A DNA stretch of 64,000 nt from Bradyrhizobium archetypum (lineage in GTDB: Bacteria; Pseudomonadota; Alphaproteobacteria; Rhizobiales; Xanthobacteraceae), in the NCBI RefSeq assembly GCF_013114835.1, contig NZ_JAAVLW010000001.1, forward strand, positions 248,001 through 312,000, in the 5' to 3' direction. Position numbers and translations under genes: made by a program. Position 1 is the first letter of the stretch, and every line of letters starts with the position of its first letter. Below are positions 63,970 to 64,000 of this stretch, in pieces. The notes below the pieces were generated by a model. It searched no databases and was not told the DNA's origin. It saw nothing but the letters and a program-made list of their open reading frames with translations.

Positions 63970-64000
63970 TTAGGCAAGCCCGGACGTGATACCGAGCCGG
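63970..64000 (-). CDS. bioB: Probable 3' end of bioB (biotin synthase), truncated by window edge
   Basis: The last nine codons, RLGITSGLA then TAA, resemble the ending of BioB proteins (KLGI/L...), and bioB is the missing gene upstream of panD-bioF-bioD-bioA. Ten codons are too few to prove it; support is mainly synteny. Confidence 0.4.
   Translation of the reverse strand, partial: RLGITSGLA

Noticed and set aside
1-64000. CRISPR arrays, tRNA or rRNA genes, insertion sequences, integrases
   Set aside because: None seen on reading both strands; the only dispersed repeats are the two pairs reported.

Overview
The window looks like a symbiotic accessory segment of a Bradyrhizobium-type alphaproteobacterium. 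The grounds are a Tat-exported HupSL uptake hydrogenase, a complete-looking aerobic (cobalt-late) cobalamin pathway, a fixLJ-fixK2 oxygen relay next to fixNOQP and fixGHIS, a good nod box, and a biotin operon, all in GC-rich DNA broken by stretches of degenerate, gene-poor sequence. The species assignment is inference from gene content and recalled protein sequences; no database was searched. || Layout. 1-3.7 kb: hupS-hupL-hupC on the minus strand behind a sigma-54 (-24/-12) promoter. 4.1-7.3 kb: a minus-strand trio of a HemN-like radical SAM protein, a PrnB/IDO-like putative haem dioxygenase and a GNAT acetyltransferase, which I regard as the most likely undescribed pathway. 7.3-9.9 kb: gene-poor, with one copy of a ~470-bp repeat carrying a response-regulator remnant, and an sRNA-like module. 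9.9-32.9 kb: the cobalamin locus (cobC-type phosphatase, cobT, cobF, cbiM-like, cobA, cobB, cobM, cobE, cobL, cobK, cobJ, cobI, cobH, cobG, cobN, cobW, DUF1636, cobO, cobQ, cobC, cobD, cobP, cobS/cobV, bluB) with two cobalamin riboswitches. 32.9-36.7 kb: degenerate DNA with the second repeat copy downstream of a nod box, one hypothetical gene, and phbB and ABC-ATPase fragments. 36.7-52.9 kb: hemN (frameshifted), a DUF6455 gene, fixS-I-H-G, fixP-Q-O-N, a 46-aa membrane ORF, fixK1, a CBS protein, then fixL-fixJ-response regulator-fixK2 on the plus strand. Eight FixK-type TTG(A/C)-N6-(T/G)CAA sites lie in this block. 53-56.8 kb: cspA, a small hypothetical gene and metE behind a third cobalamin riboswitch with an intrinsic terminator. 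56.8-60.4 kb: gene-poor, with a second sRNA-like module and two small genes. 60.4-64 kb: bioA-bioD-bioF-panD, with a probable bioB 3' end at the right edge. || How it fits together. FixL senses O2 through PAS-bound haem and phosphorylates FixJ, which should induce fixK2. FixK2 would then drive the cbb3 oxidase (fixNOQP), its assembly factors (fixGHIS), hemN for oxygen-independent haem synthesis, fixK1, and three small or poorly known genes. HupSL recycles nitrogenase-derived H2 into the same respiratory chain. The cobalamin locus makes B12 by the aerobic route including dimethylbenzimidazole (BluB), with riboswitch feedback on uptake and synthesis, and B12 represses the B12-independent MetE. 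The CobS/CobT cobaltochelatase subunits are not in this window.
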